DNA of 64,000 nucleotides from Cupriavidus sp. YR651 (lineage in GTDB: Bacteria; Pseudomonadota; Gammaproteobacteria; Burkholderiales; Burkholderiaceae). The DNA is taken from the NCBI RefSeq assembly GCF_900101625.1, contig NZ_FMYZ01000001.1:280304-344303 (forward strand), written 5' to 3'. Below the pieces are notes generated by a model. That model was not told the origin of the DNA, made no database searches, and worked only from the letters and a program-made list of their open reading frames with translations. The position numbers were made by a program, and so were the translations under genes. This document shows positions 56,181-64,000 of this stretch, in pieces; the first letter of the stretch is position 1; the number at the start of each line of letters is the position of its first letter.

Positions 56181-56400
56181 AATTCCCTGGAGAACCATCG
56201 CAATAGGCATGCCACGACGCCGCCCCACGGAGGGGTGGCATGGGGCGATACGGGGGAAAAGTAAGAGCGACCCGCCGGCAAACCCGCGTCGGTGCGCGGT
56301 TGGCGGGAAATCGAAGAGGAACGATCAGGGGTGCCGGATCATGGGCGCCGGGCGCGCCGGGGGAGGCGCGACCCGTGGCTAACCTTGGCTGAACCCGTGT

Positions 56401-57246
56401 TCAGCCGAAGCGCCTGCGCCGCCGGGGTGCGCTGGTCACGGCCGGTCGCACAAGGCTGGTGCGGGCCTGCTCCAGGCGTTCCATCGTCAGCCGGCTGACT
56501 TCGGCGCGGCCATCCTCGATGTGGGTCGAGAGCAAGGCCACCGCGCGGGGGCCGTCGCACGCGTCCAGCGCATCGAGGATCGCGGCATGCTCGTCATAGG
56601 TGAGCGAGATCCGCTCGCCATAGGCAAAGTCGAGCCGGCGGATGATGCGGATGCGGTCCGTCACCTGCTGATGAACCGCTGCCGACTCCGGGTTGCCGGC
56701 GGCATGCACGATGGCAAGGTGGAACGCCTCGTCGAGCCGCGCCACGTGATGGCCATCGGTCAGTCGTTCCGCGACGGGCACGCGCCAGATCGCGTCGAGC
56801 CGGGCCACCAGTCCCGCGCGGTCAAGATGCGGCGCGGCCGACTGCTGGCACAGCCGTGTCACCGCATGGGTCTCCAGCAGCGTGCGGAGTTCGTAGAGGG
56901 CTTCGAAGCGCGCCAGGTCCAGCGGCACGACTTCCCAGCCGTTGCGGTAGTAGCCGCGCACCAGACCATCGGCCTGCAGGCGCAGCAGCGCCTCGCGCAC
57001 GGGCGTGCGGGAAATGCCGAGCCGCTCGGCCACGTCGTTTTCGGTAAAGCGGTCACCGGGCAACAGGCGGAACGCGAAGATATCGTCGCGCAACGTCCGG
57101 TAGGCGGCCTGCGAGCGCGAAGCCCGCGAGGATGTGCCCCCACCCGTGCCCTCGCCCGAGCCCTCACCCGAGCCCTCACCCGTGCCCCCACCCGAGCCCT
57201 CGCCCGCGCCGTCTTCGGGCTCCGTGGTTGCCGTGGCCGCCGTCAT
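56401..57246 (-). CDS. GntR-family regulator (FCD domain) with Gly-rich N-terminal repeat
   Basis: A 281-residue regulator. The first 40 residues are a low-complexity Gly/Glu/Ser/Thr stretch (GEGSGGGTGEGSGEGSGEG). The winged helix follows (about 50-112: FRLLPGDRFTENDVAERLGISRTPVREALLRLQADGLV), then the FCD ligand domain with the metal-site histidines (HHVARLDEAFHLAIVHAAGN, DEHAAILDALDA). It is upstream of the gamma-glutamyltransferase gene and probably controls it. An ATG nearer the domain is not visible, so the repeat may be translated. It begins 36 bp after the radA stop. Confidence 0.88.
   Translation of the reverse strand: MTAATATTEPEDGAGEGSGGGTGEGSGEGSGEGTGGGTSSRASRSQAAYRTLRDDIFAFRLLPGDRFTENDVAERLGISRTPVREALLRLQADGLVRGYYRNGWEVVPLDLARFEALYELRTLLETHAVTRLCQQSAAPHLDRAGLVARLDAIWRVPVAERLTDGHHVARLDEAFHLAIVHAAGNPESAAVHQQVTDRIRIIRRLDFAYGERISLTYDEHAAILDALDACDGPRAVALLSTHIEDGRAEVSRLTMERLEQARTSLVRPAVTSAPRRRRRFG
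57134..57215. repeat. 12-bp tandem repeats in the GntR gene
   Basis: About six to seven imperfect units of CCCGAGCCCTCA or CCCGTGCCCCCA. Copy-number changes would keep the frame and change the Gly/Glu-rich N-terminus. Confidence 0.8.
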
Positions 57247-57282
57247 TGCCGTTATTTGCCTGTGTTGGCCCGTTGTGCGGGG

Positions 57283-58650
57283 TCAGTCCAGATGCCGCAC
57301 GCGGTCGATGGCGTGCTCGAGGCGATCCACCGCGATGACTTCCAGCCCGTCGATCCGCTGCTTGGGCGCGTTGGCTTTCGGGATCACCGCCACCGTGAAG
57401 CCGAGCTTGGCGGCCTCCTTCAGGCGCTCCTGGCCACGCGGGCTCGGCCGGATCTCGCCAGCCAGCCCCACTTCGCCAAAAACCACCAGCCCGCGAGGCA
57501 GCGGCTTGTTGCGCATCGACGAATGAATCGACAGCAGCACGGCAAGGTCGGCCGCAGGCTCCGTGATCTTGACCCCGCCCACGGCGTTCAGGAATACGTC
57601 CTGGTCGAAGCACGCGATGCCCGCATGCCGGTGCAGCACGGCCAGCAGCATCGCCAGCCGGTTCTGCTCCAGGCCCACGGCCAGCCGGCGCGGGTTGGGC
57701 ACGTTGGCGGTATCGACCAGCGCCTGCACCTCCACCAGCAGCGGCCGCGTGCCTTCCTGCGTCACCAGCACGCAGGAGCCGGCCACCATCTCGTCGTGCT
57801 GGGACAGGAACAACGCCGACGGATTGCTGATGCCGCGCAGGCCGCGCTCGGTCATCGCAAACACGCCCAGCTCGTTGACCGCGCCAAAACGGTTCTTGAA
57901 CGCGCGGATCAGCCGGTGCGACGAATGGGTGTCGCCCTCGAAGTACAGCACCGTATCGACGATATGCTCGAGCACGCGCGGGCCGGCCAGGCTGCCTTCC
58001 TTGGTGACGTGGCCGACCAGGATGATCGTGATGCCGGTGCTCTTGGCCACGCGGGTCAGCTGCGCCGCGCATTCACGCACCTGCGCCACCGACCCCGGCG
58101 CGGAGGTCAGCGCTTCCGAGTACAGCGTCTGGATCGAGTCGATCACCGCGACCTCGGGTTTTTCCGCCTCCAGCGTGGCCTGGATCTTCTCCAGCTGAAT
58201 CTCGGGCAGCAGGCCCAGCGACGGGCTTTCCACGCCCAGCCGCTGCGCGCGCAGCGCGATCTGCGCCGCCGACTCCTCGCCACTGACATAGAGCACGCGG
58301 CGCGTGCCGGCCAGGTTGGCCAGCGTCTGCAACAGCAGCGTGGACTTGCCGATGCCGGGATCGCCCCCGATCAGCACCACCCCGCCGGCCACCAGGCCGC
58401 CGCCCAGCACGCGGTCGAATTCGTCGATCTCCGTGGAAAAGCGCGGCACATCGGCGGCGTCGATCTCGGACAGCTTGCGCACCACGGCGGAGGACGCCAG
58501 TGGCTGGAATCGCCGCGCGGCCGGTGACCCGGAATCCGCCACGGTTTCCACCAGCGTGTTCCAGGCATTGCATTGCGGGCACTGGCCCGCCCAGCGCGGT
58601 GCCGTGCCGCCGCATTCGGTGCACGTATAGACAGTCTTGGTCTTGGCCAA
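57283..58650 (-). CDS. radA: DNA repair protein RadA
   Basis: A 455-residue RecA-like ATPase that drives branch migration in recombination. It has an N-terminal four-Cys zinc finger (Cys10, Cys13, Cys24, Cys27 in CTECGG and CPQC), Walker A GDPGIGKSTLLLQ, Walker B VAVIDSIQTLYS, the RadA-specific KNRFG motif (RAFKNRFGAVNELGVF), and a C-terminal Lon-like domain. Length is normal (450-460). It lies 39 bp downstream of alr on the same strand. Confidence 0.97.
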   Translation of the reverse strand: MAKTKTVYTCTECGGTAPRWAGQCPQCNAWNTLVETVADSGSPAARRFQPLASSAVVRKLSEIDAADVPRFSTEIDEFDRVLGGGLVAGGVVLIGGDPGIGKSTLLLQTLANLAGTRRVLYVSGEESAAQIALRAQRLGVESPSLGLLPEIQLEKIQATLEAEKPEVAVIDSIQTLYSEALTSAPGSVAQVRECAAQLTRVAKSTGITIILVGHVTKEGSLAGPRVLEHIVDTVLYFEGDTHSSHRLIRAFKNRFGAVNELGVFAMTERGLRGISNPSALFLSQHDEMVAGSCVLVTQEGTRPLLVEVQALVDTANVPNPRRLAVGLEQNRLAMLLAVLHRHAGIACFDQDVFLNAVGGVKITEPAADLAVLLSIHSSMRNKPLPRGLVVFGEVGLAGEIRPSPRGQERLKEAAKLGFTVAVIPKANAPKQRIDGLEVIAVDRLEHAIDRVRHLD

Positions 58651-58689
58651 ACCCAGTTCCTTTTTCTTGTGAGGGCGCCGGGTCCGGCG

Positions 58690-59799
58690 TCAGGCCGCGT
58701 CGTCGGCCGTGGTCAGCGTGGCCACCGAGGTCGGCACACGCGGCGCCAGCGCGCACATCAGCTCGTAGCCCACCGTGCCGCTGGCCTCGGCCACATCGTC
58801 GATCGGCAGGCCGTGGCCCCACAGCGTGACCGGCGTGCCGACCCTGGCCTTCGGGCAGGGGGTCAGGTCCACGCAGATCATGTCCATCGACACCCGGCCG
58901 ACCAGCGACGTGCGCACGCCGTCGACCAGCACCGGGGCGCGCTTGTCGCCCCAGCCCGCCGCATGGCGCGGGTAGCCGTCGGCGTAGCCGCAGGCCACGA
59001 CGCCGATGCGCATGGCGCGGTCCGCCGTGAACATCGAGCCATAGCCGACGGTATCGCCAGGCTGCAGGTCCTGGACGGCGATCAGCTCACTGTGCAGGGA
59101 CATGGCCGGTTGCAGGCCGGTCTCGGCGATATCCGCCGACAGGCCCGTCGGCGAGCCGCCATACAGGATCACGCCCGGACGCACCCAGGCGCGATGGGCC
59201 TGCGGGTGCCAGAGCACGGCGGCCGAATTCGACAGGCTGGCCTCCCCCGGCAGGTTGGCGGTGGCGGCGTCGAAGGCCTCGATCTGGTGGGCGATGCCGC
59301 GCGGGCTGTCGGCATCGGAGAAATGCGTCATATGGACAATGCTGCCCACGCAGGACATCGTGCGGGCGCGCTCCCAGGCGGTGCGGTAGTTGTCCGGCCG
59401 GAAGCCCAGCCGGTTCATGCCGGTGTTCAGCTTGAGCTGGATCGCCAGCGGCCCCCTGGGGCGGGCCTGCTCCAGCATGCGAAGCTGCTCCTCGCAATGA
59501 ATGGCCGTGGTGAGTCGATATTGTTCCAGCAGGGGAATATCCTGTGCCTGGAAGAATCCTTCCAGAAGCAGGATGGGGCCCTGCCAGCCCAGGTCGCGCA
59601 GCAGCACGGCCTCGTTGAGGTCCAGCAGGCCGAAGCCATCGGCGGCACGCAGGCCGGCAAAGGCGCGGCGGATGCCGTGCCCGTAGGCGTTGGCCTTGAC
59701 CACCGCCCAGACGCGGGCGTCCGGCGCGTGGCGGCGCACCACATCGAGGTTGTTGGCCAGCGCGGGCTGGTGGATAACGGCGTGAATCGGTCTGGGCAT
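58690..59799 (-). CDS. alr: Alanine racemase
   Basis: A 369-residue PLP enzyme that interconverts L- and D-alanine for peptidoglycan. The PLP lysine is Lys35 in [10 protein letters not shown]. The catalytic tyrosine is in [25 protein letters not shown] and [10 protein letters not shown] are family signatures. I chose the ATG at 59799 ([14 protein letters not shown]); the frame runs about 100 codons upstream into non-coding sequence with no domain. It is divergent from lplT, with radA downstream. Confidence 0.96.
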   Translation of the reverse strand: MPRPIHAVIHQPALANNLDVVRRHAPDARVWAVVKANAYGHGIRRAFAGLRAADGFGLLDLNEAVLLRDLGWQGPILLLEGFFQAQDIPLLEQYRLTTAIHCEEQLRMLEQARPRGPLAIQLKLNTGMNRLGFRPDNYRTAWERARTMSCVGSIVHMTHFSDADSPRGIAHQIEAFDAATANLPGEASLSNSAAVLWHPQAHRAWVRPGVILYGGSPTGLSADIAETGLQPAMSLHSELIAVQDLQPGDTVGYGSMFTADRAMRIGVVACGYADGYPRHAAGWGDKRAPVLVDGVRTSLVGRVSMDMICVDLTPCPKARVGTPVTLWGHGLPIDDVAEASGTVGYELMCALAPRVPTSVATLTTADDAA

Positions 59800-60263
59800 G
59801 GTGTGGCTTCTTGGGGGACTGCCGATCCGGTCTTGCACCGGATCAGGGAAAGCCCGGTCGGCAGCCCGCGAAAATTGGGCGTTGATGCTGCAAACACTGT
59901 GCCGGGGCCGGCACGTGAGCGGTGGCCGGCAGCCCGCGCGCGGCAGCATCGCGCAGATGATATTTGAACACATCCGGGTACGGGTTCCGGGAATCCCCCG
60001 GGACGCGGACTGTCGAACAGCCCGTCCGCCGGTGTGCTGAAATGTCGCTGTTTCGTGATATAAAGCCGGACGCTCCGGCCATGTTTTAAAAGTGAAGCAA
60101 TATGTCAATGACGGTCAGGCAAGCCGAAAGGCGCGCGAAAGTCGCGCAACCGCCCCACTTTGACAAGGCCGTCGCGCCAGGTTCCCTGCAAGCCGCGATG
60201 CTGCCGGCCGGCGCGCCCCTGCCCGCCGTGTCGGGCGTCCGCGATGGAGACAAAGTCGACAGT
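59800..60263. other. Divergent promoter region between alr and lplT
   Basis: 464 bp without a convincing gene. It contains GATCCGGT-CTTGC-ACCGGATC (59824-59844), an 8-bp hairpin near the alr start, and the promoter listed separately at 60037-60064. The lplT frame is open from 60102, so up to 54 extra N-terminal residues are possible there. Confidence 0.6.
60037..60064 (+). promoter_or_regulatory. Candidate extended -10 promoter of lplT
   Basis: CTGAAA (60037-60042) and TATAAA (60059-60064) are 16 bp apart, and TGA immediately before TATAAA forms an extended -10. The AT-rich context contrasts with the flanks. A start near 60071 would precede both candidate lplT starts. Confidence 0.55.
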
Positions 60264-61583
60264 ATGAAGAAGGGTTTCTATACCATCATGGCCGCGCAGT
60301 TTTTTTCGTCGCTGGCCGACAATGCGCTGCTCATCGCAGCCATCGCCCTTCTTACCGAGTTGCATTCCCCGCAGTGGATGACGCCGCTGCTCAAGCTGTT
60401 CTTCGTGCTGTCGTACGTGGTGCTGGCGGCCTTCGTGGGCGCCTTCGCGGACTCGATGCCCAAGGGCAAGGTCATGCTGATCACCAACGCCATCAAGATC
60501 GTTGGCTGCGCCATCATGATGTTCGGGCTGCACCCCCTGCTGGCCTACGGCGTGGTGGGATTTGGCGCGGCGGCCTACTCGCCGGCCAAGTACGGCATCC
60601 TGACCGAACTGCTGCCCCCCGAGAAACTGGTGATGGCCAACGGGTGGATCGAAGGGCTCACCGTCGGTTCGATCATCCTGGGCACGGTGGTCGGCGGCGC
60701 ACTGATCTCCGTGCACATCTCCGAGATCCTGCTGCGCTTCGACATCCCCTACGTCGACACCGGCATCAACACCCCGGCCGAGGCCGCGATGGTCGTGATC
60801 ATGATCTGCTACGTGATCGCTTCCGTCTTCAACCTGTTCATCCCGGACACCGGCGCACGCTATCCCCAGCAGGAAAAGAACCCCATCAAGCTGATTGCCG
60901 AATTCGGCGACTGCTTCATCGCCCTGTGGCGCGACAAGCTGGGCCAGATCTCGCTGGCCGTGACCACCCTCTTCTGGGGCGTCGGCGCCACCCTGCAGTT
61001 CATCGTGCTGAAGTGGGCGGAAAAATCACTTGGCCTGAACCTCTCGCAGGGCGCGTTGTTGCAAGCCGTGGTGGCCGTGGGCGTGGCCGTAGGCGCCATC
61101 ATGGCCGCCGCCCGGATTCCGCTGCGCCGCTCGTTGTCCGTGCTGCCGTTCGGCGTGGCGATGGGCGTGACCGTGATGCTCATGGCGTTCTATACCAAGG
61201 ACGCCATGCCTGCCGTGACGCTGGATCTGCTGGGCATGCACATGCCGCTGTACATGGCCATCGCCTATGTGTTCCTGATGATCGTGGGCGCCATGTCAGG
61301 CTACTTCGTGGTGCCGATGAACGCCCTGCTCCAGCACCGTGGGCATGTGCTGCTTTCCGCCGGCCATTCGATCGCCGTGCAGAACTTCAACGAGAACGTG
61401 TCGGTGCTGCTGATGCTGTGCCTGTACGCGCTGCTGATCAAGCTGAATGCGCCGATCGGTTTCGTGATCGTCGCGCTCGGGCTGTTCATCGCCGTCACGA
61501 TGCTGCTGGTGATGCGCCTGCACAAGCACAATGTGAAGATGTACAACTCGCTGGCCATGATCGGCGAGGACAAGCACCACTGA
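60264..61583 (+). CDS. lplT: Lysophospholipid transporter LplT
   Basis: A 439-residue MFS protein that flips lysophospholipids inward across the inner membrane for reacylation. It starts MKKGFYTIMAAQFFSSLADNAL, typical of LplT, with KLFFVLSYVVLAAFVGAFADSMPKG and GFGAAAYSPAKYGILTELLP characteristic of the family. In some bacteria LplT is fused or adjacent to the acyltransferase Aas, which is absent here. An upstream ATG at 60102 would add a 54-residue Ala/Pro-rich tail without homology; I chose 60264 by family start. A terminator follows at 61692. Confidence 0.93.
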   Translation: MKKGFYTIMAAQFFSSLADNALLIAAIALLTELHSPQWMTPLLKLFFVLSYVVLAAFVGAFADSMPKGKVMLITNAIKIVGCAIMMFGLHPLLAYGVVGFGAAAYSPAKYGILTELLPPEKLVMANGWIEGLTVGSIILGTVVGGALISVHISEILLRFDIPYVDTGINTPAEAAMVVIMICYVIASVFNLFIPDTGARYPQQEKNPIKLIAEFGDCFIALWRDKLGQISLAVTTLFWGVGATLQFIVLKWAEKSLGLNLSQGALLQAVVAVGVAVGAIMAAARIPLRRSLSVLPFGVAMGVTVMLMAFYTKDAMPAVTLDLLGMHMPLYMAIAYVFLMIVGAMSGYFVVPMNALLQHRGHVLLSAGHSIAVQNFNENVSVLLMLCLYALLIKLNAPIGFVIVALGLFIAVTMLLVMRLHKHNVKMYNSLAMIGEDKHH

Positions 61584-61691
61584 GGGATGTCGACGGCGGC
61601 CGGCCACGGGCCACGCTGCCTTCTGGAGCACCTTCTGGAGCAAATCGGACTGCTGCGGACCACACCGGACCGCACCGTCCAAGGCAAAGGC

Positions 61692-61720
61692 AAAGGCCAC
61701 CCTCGGGTGGCCTTTCTGCT
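61692..61720 (+). terminator. Terminator after lplT
   Basis: AAAGGCCACC and GGTGGCCTTT form a 10-bp stem with a CTCG loop (61692-61715), followed by CTGCT. The A/T base of the stem supplies part of the T-run, and the T-poor tail makes it moderate on the plus strand. Confidence 0.7.
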
Positions 61721-61761
61721 GTCTATCTGCTTCTGATTGCTGTATTCGGAATCCGGGACGT

Positions 61762-62874
61762 TCAGGGCACCCGTGCCCGCTCTCTCGCGCGGTCTTCCCA
61801 CCCCTGCGGCACCACGAAGCCGCGTGAGCGTTCCTGCCAGATGCCGGGATATGCGGGCCCGGCCGGCTCGAGTTCGCACAGCATGACCGGGGCCTCGCGG
61901 CGCCAGCTATGGGCCTGGTGCGGATCGGCAAAACGCTGCGCCAGGGTGGCCTGCAGCGATTCCGCGGTCTCGGTGTCGGCCTCCGCAACGCGCGCCCCGG
62001 ACAGCCAGTTGGCACGCGGCAGGCGGCACCAGCGCACGGCCCCCGGATCGGCCAGATGCGCGCTGCGCGCCGCCCAGTCATCGAGCGTCGACCACCAGCC
62101 ATGCAGATGGTCGGGGGCGATGCCCAGCGTATCCAGGCCCGCCGGCAACCGGCCATCGCGATAGAACAGCCAGCCCAGCAGGTAGACCTCGCTGCGATCG
62201 ATCGCGTGGCCCAGCACGGCGCGCGCCTCGTCCGTGCGGCCAAGCGGAAGCTGCCGGCGCACGATGTGCTCGAGCTTGTCGCCCAGCCGGTCCACCAGGT
62301 TCGGTCCGACGAAGGCGCGCCGGTCGGGGGCCCCAGACTGCTCGCTTTGGGGATCGACCATCAGGTAGAACTTGGCGGCCATCTCCCAGTGGACAATCTG
62401 GCCCCTGGCCGGATCGCGCCAGATCACATCGAGTTCGCCCAGGGTCTGGATGCCGTGGCCGTTCGCCCGCCGGATCGGGACATTGGCGGCCAGCAGCTCG
62501 ATCCCCTCCGCCCGTTGCAGGGCAAAGTGCAGCAGCCGCTCGGCATGGCGGCCCAGCCGCAGGCTGCGGCTGCCGGTGGGGTCGGGGTGGCCGCTCAGTT
62601 CGGCGATGGTTTCGGGCAGCGTGGCGGGATCGGCCGTCTCCAGCCAACGCTGCCATGCCGCGCGCGTGCCGGCCGGCCACTGCGCCAGCCCGGCGGCGGT
62701 GCCATATTCATCGGGAAGGCGAGATAACAGCGGCGGGGACAGCGAGCACCACGCGAGGTCGCGCGCGCGTTGCGAGGCGGCGCGGCACCACGGCGCCGCC
62801 TGCCCGTCGGCGCCGGTCAGGACCGGCCCGCCCGGACGGATGGCTTGCGCGGGGTCAGGCTTGAGCTCCCGCAC
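61762..62874 (-). CDS. DUF1853 family protein
   Basis: A 370-residue protein of the DUF1853 family, function unknown. Conserved segments are LGRHAERLLHFAL, the core IQTLGELDVIW and VHWEMAAKFYL (Glu147, Asp149, Glu164, Lys168), GPNLVDRLGDKLEHI and SEVYLLGWLFY. The acidic-acidic-lysine pattern in that core resembles PD-(D/E)XK nuclease-like folds, though the spacing from Glu164 to Lys168 is not the classic one. It overlaps the end of the uracil-DNA glycosylase gene by 20 bp, so the two are co-transcribed and a nucleic-acid role is possible. Confidence 0.85.
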   Translation of the reverse strand: MRELKPDPAQAIRPGGPVLTGADGQAAPWCRAASQRARDLAWCSLSPPLLSRLPDEYGTAAGLAQWPAGTRAAWQRWLETADPATLPETIAELSGHPDPTGSRSLRLGRHAERLLHFALQRAEGIELLAANVPIRRANGHGIQTLGELDVIWRDPARGQIVHWEMAAKFYLMVDPQSEQSGAPDRRAFVGPNLVDRLGDKLEHIVRRQLPLGRTDEARAVLGHAIDRSEVYLLGWLFYRDGRLPAGLDTLGIAPDHLHGWWSTLDDWAARSAHLADPGAVRWCRLPRANWLSGARVAEADTETAESLQATLAQRFADPHQAHSWRREAPVMLCELEPAGPAYPGIWQERSRGFVVPQGWEDRARERARVP

Positions 62875-63832
62875 GGTCGTGTACCTCGCGCGCCAGGCAA
62901 AGATCTTCCCAGGCGCGTGCCTTGTCGGTCAGCGTTCGCAGCAGGTAGGCCGGATGGTAGGTCACCACCACCGGGATGCCCTCGTACGCATGGACGGTCC
63001 CGCGCAGCTTGCCGATCGGCGTGGTCGACCGCAGCAGCGACTGCGCCGCGAAACGCCCGAGCACCACGATCACCTTCGGCTTGATCAGCGCGATCTGCCG
63101 GCGCAGGTAGGGTTCGCACTGCGCCACCTCGTCCGGCTCGGGATTGCGATTGCCAGGTGGCCGGCACTTGAGAACATTGGCGATAAAGACGTTGCGCCCG
63201 CGCGCCAGCCCCAGCGCGCCGAGCATGTTGTCCAGCAGCTTGCCAGCCTGGCCGACGAACGGCTCGCCCTGCAGGTCTTCGTTCTCGCCCGGCGCCTCGC
63301 CGACAAGCATCCACTCGGCTTGCGCATCGCCAACGCCGAAGACCGTCTGGGTGCGCGTCGTGCAGAGGCCACAGGCCGTGCATCCGGCGACGCTCGATTC
63401 CAGCGCCGGCCAGTCCATGGCGGCAATGGCAGCGTGGCGGGCGTCCTGATCCGGATGCGGCGCCTTGCGCAGCGGCGATGTGTCGGATTGAAAATCGGAT
63501 GGAGAATCGGATGGCGGTTGGGAAACCTCGCGTGACGCCGGCCGGGCTTCCTGCTCCACAGGCGCAAATGCCTCGACCATGGCGACCGCATCCGCTGCCT
63601 CCGCCGCATCCGCGAGAGAGTCGGCATCGAAGGCTTCAGCCGTCTCGACCACCCCGGCCACCTTGACCGCCCCGACGGGCGCGTCGACAGTCGCCTGCGC
63701 CATCGCCTCCCACTGCGCTTCGGCAGCGGCAACGTCGACCGCTTCCGGCACCCCGGCTGGGTCCGGCATGCGGCGCGGCACCCATTCGGTCGGGATCCCG
63801 AGCACTTCCAGGAACTGGCTGCGGCGGTTCAT
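62855..63832 (-). CDS. Family 4 uracil-DNA glycosylase
   Basis: A 325-residue protein. The C-terminal 185 residues form a family-4 UDG with an iron-sulfur cluster. Cysteines are in CTACGLC, VLKCRPPGNRNP and AQCEPYL. The uracil-binding motif is VGEAPGENEDLQGEPFVGQAGKL-like, and VVTYHPAYLLR holds the catalytic-loop histidine. The first 140 residues are a low-complexity Ala/Asp/Glu/Pro extension not needed for catalysis. It excises uracil from DNA. The ATG overlaps the rimI stop as ATGA. The same protein is often annotated as an SPO1 DNA polymerase-related protein. Confidence 0.93.
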   Translation of the reverse strand: MNRRSQFLEVLGIPTEWVPRRMPDPAGVPEAVDVAAAEAQWEAMAQATVDAPVGAVKVAGVVETAEAFDADSLADAAEAADAVAMVEAFAPVEQEARPASREVSQPPSDSPSDFQSDTSPLRKAPHPDQDARHAAIAAMDWPALESSVAGCTACGLCTTRTQTVFGVGDAQAEWMLVGEAPGENEDLQGEPFVGQAGKLLDNMLGALGLARGRNVFIANVLKCRPPGNRNPEPDEVAQCEPYLRRQIALIKPKVIVVLGRFAAQSLLRSTTPIGKLRGTVHAYEGIPVVVTYHPAYLLRTLTDKARAWEDLCLAREVHDRAGAQA

Positions 63833-64000
63833 GCGGACTCCTTGTCAGCTGGCCATGCGCGGCGCAGCACCAGCGCATCCTCTCGCCCGTTGGCGGGCCC
63901 CGGATAGTAACCCTTGCGCCGGCCGATCTCGATGAAACCCGCCTGCTGATACAGCACCAGCGCGCCGATATTGGACGGACGGACTTCCAGCAGCATCGTG
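63829..64000 (-). CDS. rimI: Ribosomal protein S18 alanine N-acetyltransferase RimI, C-terminal part
   Basis: Only the last 56 codons lie in the window; the rest is beyond the right edge. The frame reads LLEVRPSNIGALVLYQQAGF then GRRKGYYPGPANGREDALVL, the typical RimI acetyl-CoA-binding and C-terminal GNAT segments. RimI acetylates the N-terminal alanine of ribosomal protein S18. Its TGA overlaps the glycosylase ATG. In related genomes tsaB lies just upstream. Confidence 0.88.
   Translation of the reverse strand, partial: TMLLEVRPSNIGALVLYQQAGFIEIGRRKGYYPGPANGREDALVLRRAWPADKESA

Overview
This is a GC-rich chromosomal window from a betaproteobacterium, most likely Burkholderiaceae of the Cupriavidus/Ralstonia type. 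The evidence is gene order and protein sequence: rluB at the left edge, smc-zipA-ligA-def, dapC-dapD-dapE-prmB, an lplT/alr-radA divergon and a rimI/uracil-DNA glycosylase pair. No genus-specific marker is visible, so the genus is an inference. No rRNA, tRNA or CRISPR array was found.

Layout. 1-19.4 kb is mostly core: the end of rluB, a MmyB-type regulator divergent from a DHA2-like exporter, def/ligA/zipA/smc on the minus strand, a PanE-like reductase and an EamA transporter, then the lysine/peptidoglycan precursor genes dapC, dapD and dapE with two small genes between them, and prmB. 19.6-20 kb carries a small RcnB-like periplasmic protein. 20.4-31.9 kb is an accessory sugar-acid catabolic operon: a FadR-type GntR regulator, a Zn dehydrogenase of the L-idonate/L-gulonate type, a three-gene TRAP transporter, a mandelate-racemase-type enolase, an SDR, a UxaA-family dehydratase, a D-mannonate dehydratase (ManD) and a fructuronate reductase-like UxuB. 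A 203-205 bp transposase-less inverted-repeat element sits exactly between the stop codons of uxuB and the convergent TSUP gene.

33-36.6 kb holds an MHS transporter, an amidohydrolase (dipeptidase type) and a LysR regulator. 36.6-38.6 kb carries an RtcB2 RNA ligase overlapping the release-factor homologue PrfH, a pair known for rescue and repair of ribosomes cleaved in the 16S decoding centre. It is preceded by a plausible promoter and a 13-codon leader ORF with an unusually good ribosome binding site. 38.6-50.2 kb, on the minus strand, is a peptide-scavenging locus: an RpiR-family regulator, isoaspartyl peptidase, a GsiABCD-type ABC importer, a DmpA aminopeptidase, an M55 D-aminopeptidase, an uncharacterised protein and an M14-like DUF2817 enzyme.

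50.4-64 kb returns to mixed core and accessory genes: an ABC-F ATPase and dsbB converging on a perfect palindromic terminator, an OFA-type transporter, a gamma-glutamyltransferase with its GntR regulator, radA and alr, lplT, DUF1853, a family-4 uracil-DNA glycosylase and the C-terminus of rimI at the right edge. The most interesting parts are the prfH-rtcB2 module with its leader, the inverted-repeat element with its three abutting hairpins, the three-dehydratase sugar-acid operon, and several palindromic operator candidates paired with adjacent regulators.
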